DNA from: a bacterium | Lineage (GTDB): Bacteria > Gemmatimonadota > Glassbacteria > GWA2-58-10 | Assembly: GCA_021372515.1 (NCBI GenBank) | Contig: JAJFUG010000067.1 | Location: 1 to 14,126 of the forward strand | Direction: 5' to 3' | DNA length: 14,126 nt | In this document: positions 13,362 through 14,126 of the stretch, piece by piece | Numbering within the stretch: the first letter of the stretch is position 1 | Layout: every line of letters starts with the position of its first letter | Program-made: the position numbers and the translations under genes | The notes under the pieces: generated by a model | Seen by the model: only the letters and a program-made list of their open reading frames with translations | Database searches by the model: none | What the model was told of the DNA's origin: nothing

Positions 13362-14126
13362 ATGCCCAGATGGCGCAGTGGCGGCGGCTCCGTCGCGGAA
13401 TCCGGCCACAAGACAGCCTGCCTCATTTGCTCTCTGCTGGTCGGTCTGCTGCCGCAAATCAGTCCGGCCGGGGCGGAGGTCCCGGACAGCAGCGGAGAGA
13501 GCGAGAGCAGCTTCCTGGCGCGCTCGGTCCAGGCGGAGCTGGCCGGGGACAGGTGGGTGCGGGTGCGCGGCCTGCGGGTCGAGGAGCGGGACGGAGAGCT
13601 CACGCTGCGGGGCAGCGTGCCCACCGCAGACGCGGCCAGGTTCGTGGAGCGGAATGTCCGCCACAAGGCCGGCGTGCGCCGGGTGATTAACCTGCTGCAA
13701 GTGGAGAACGATTCATCCGCGCTGGCTGGTGGCGTCCTGCAGAGCCGGGTGGACTCGGCCCTGGGCGCCGACCCGTACCTGCCCCGGGTCGAGGGTGTCG
13801 CGGCCACAGTGGATGGGGAGGCGGTGTTGCTGACCGGCAGCGTGCGGGACGCGTTCGAGCGGAAACAGGCCGAGCGCGTGGCGCTGGGTGTGGCCGGGGT
13901 GGGCGCGGTGAGAAACCGGATCGTGGTGCGGGAAAATGTCCTGCGCCAGGGCGACTCCGGTGCGGGCCCGGGGTTCGACTGCCCTGAGCTGACGGCCGCG
14001 CTCGATTCGCTCTGCCCGTCGAGCGGGATAAACCCCGACCTGGCGATCAATCTGGATGCCGCTACGCTGACCTACTGGCGGGAATCGATCAACACGGACT
14101 CGGTGCGCGCGGCGCTCTCGTTCGAG
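13362..14126 (+). CDS. Exported protein with tandem BON domains, 3' end outside window
   Basis: The frame runs from ATG 13362 without a stop to the last base, giving 255 residues with the C-terminus missing. A probable signal peptide covers residues 1-38: charged start, hydrophobic TACLICSLLVGLL, and cleavage after SPAGA before EVPD. BON domain 1 is about 52-115 (VRVRGLRVEERDGELTLRGSVPTADAARFVERNV..GVRRVINLLQV). BON domain 2 is about 125-190 (VEGVAATVDGEAVLLTGSVRDAFERKQAERVALGVAGVGAVRNRIVV). Each shows the BON pattern of a strand pair ending in L-x-G-x-V, a helix, then GV..V.N. BON proteins act in the periplasm or outer envelope and bind phospholipid surfaces; OsmY is an example. Residues 205-255 begin a further region not recognised here. 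The RBS is short and close (GCGAGG, 4 bases before ATG). Other-strand frames here do not resemble any family. Confidence 0.8.
   Translation, partial: MPRWRSGGGSVAESGHKTACLICSLLVGLLPQISPAGAEVPDSSGESESSFLARSVQAELAGDRWVRVRGLRVEERDGELTLRGSVPTADAARFVERNVRHKAGVRRVINLLQVENDSSALAGGVLQSRVDSALGADPYLPRVEGVAATVDGEAVLLTGSVRDAFERKQAERVALGVAGVGAVRNRIVVRENVLRQGDSGAGPGFDCPELTAALDSLCPSSGINPDLAINLDAATLTYWRESINTDSVRAALSFE

Noticed and set aside
1-14126. CRISPR arrays, tRNA or rRNA genes, insertion sequences, attachment sites
   Set aside because: No regularly spaced repeats, cloverleaf sequences, transposase motifs or terminal inverted repeats were seen on reading either strand.

Overview
The window is GC-rich bacterial DNA. 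Apart from one clean regulatory inter-gene region and an unusual number of short dyads between genes, it is conventional. Shine-Dalgarno sites are clear before most genes, and promoters look like TTGAC / TATTAT. This, with an exported lipoprotein, a 7TM-AraC regulator, an exported hexosaminidase and a BON protein, suggests a Gram-negative, saccharolytic, probably uncultivated lineage of the wider FCB/Gemmatimonadota type. Typical Bacteroidetes are less likely, because they lack such promoters and SD sites. This placement is inference and weak.

Layout: (1) 1-542, the 3' end of an N-acylglucosamine-2-epimerase-family gene on the + strand, ending at a 16-bp stem-loop terminator (586-622) shared with the convergent gene. 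(2) 640-7452, four minus-strand genes. In transcription order they are an exported GH20-type beta-N-acetylhexosaminidase, a sodium:solute symporter, a membrane-anchored AraC-type regulator and a serine-hydrolase (class C beta-lactamase fold) lipoprotein. Together with the epimerase they look like an amino-sugar or glycan scavenging locus: release outside, import by sodium symport, control by the 7TM-AraC protein, isomerisation inside. (3) 7453-7764, a divergent control region. (4) 7765-11030, a plus-strand ferrous-iron operon: a short DtxR-family regulator, FeoA, FeoB and a small FeoB-associated Cys-rich membrane protein, with overlaps or short gaps. (5) 11058-12977, a convergent hybrid histidine kinase (PAS-PAS-HisKA-HATPase-receiver). 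(6) 13362 to the window edge, an exported protein with two BON domains, cut by the end of the window.

The best-supported regulatory signal is a near-consensus promoter before the iron regulator (TTGACC-17 bp-TATTAT). A TTAG-N6-CTAA dyad lies on its start point, which suggests iron-dependent autoregulation of the whole feo operon. Other sequence signals are a dyad just downstream of the hexosaminidase promoter, a separate promoter for the symporter, a widely spaced perfect 9-bp inverted repeat before the serine hydrolase, and repeated CTTGACC heptamers between genes. I saw no CRISPR array, mobile element, tRNA or rRNA, and no convincing novel defence or biosynthetic system.
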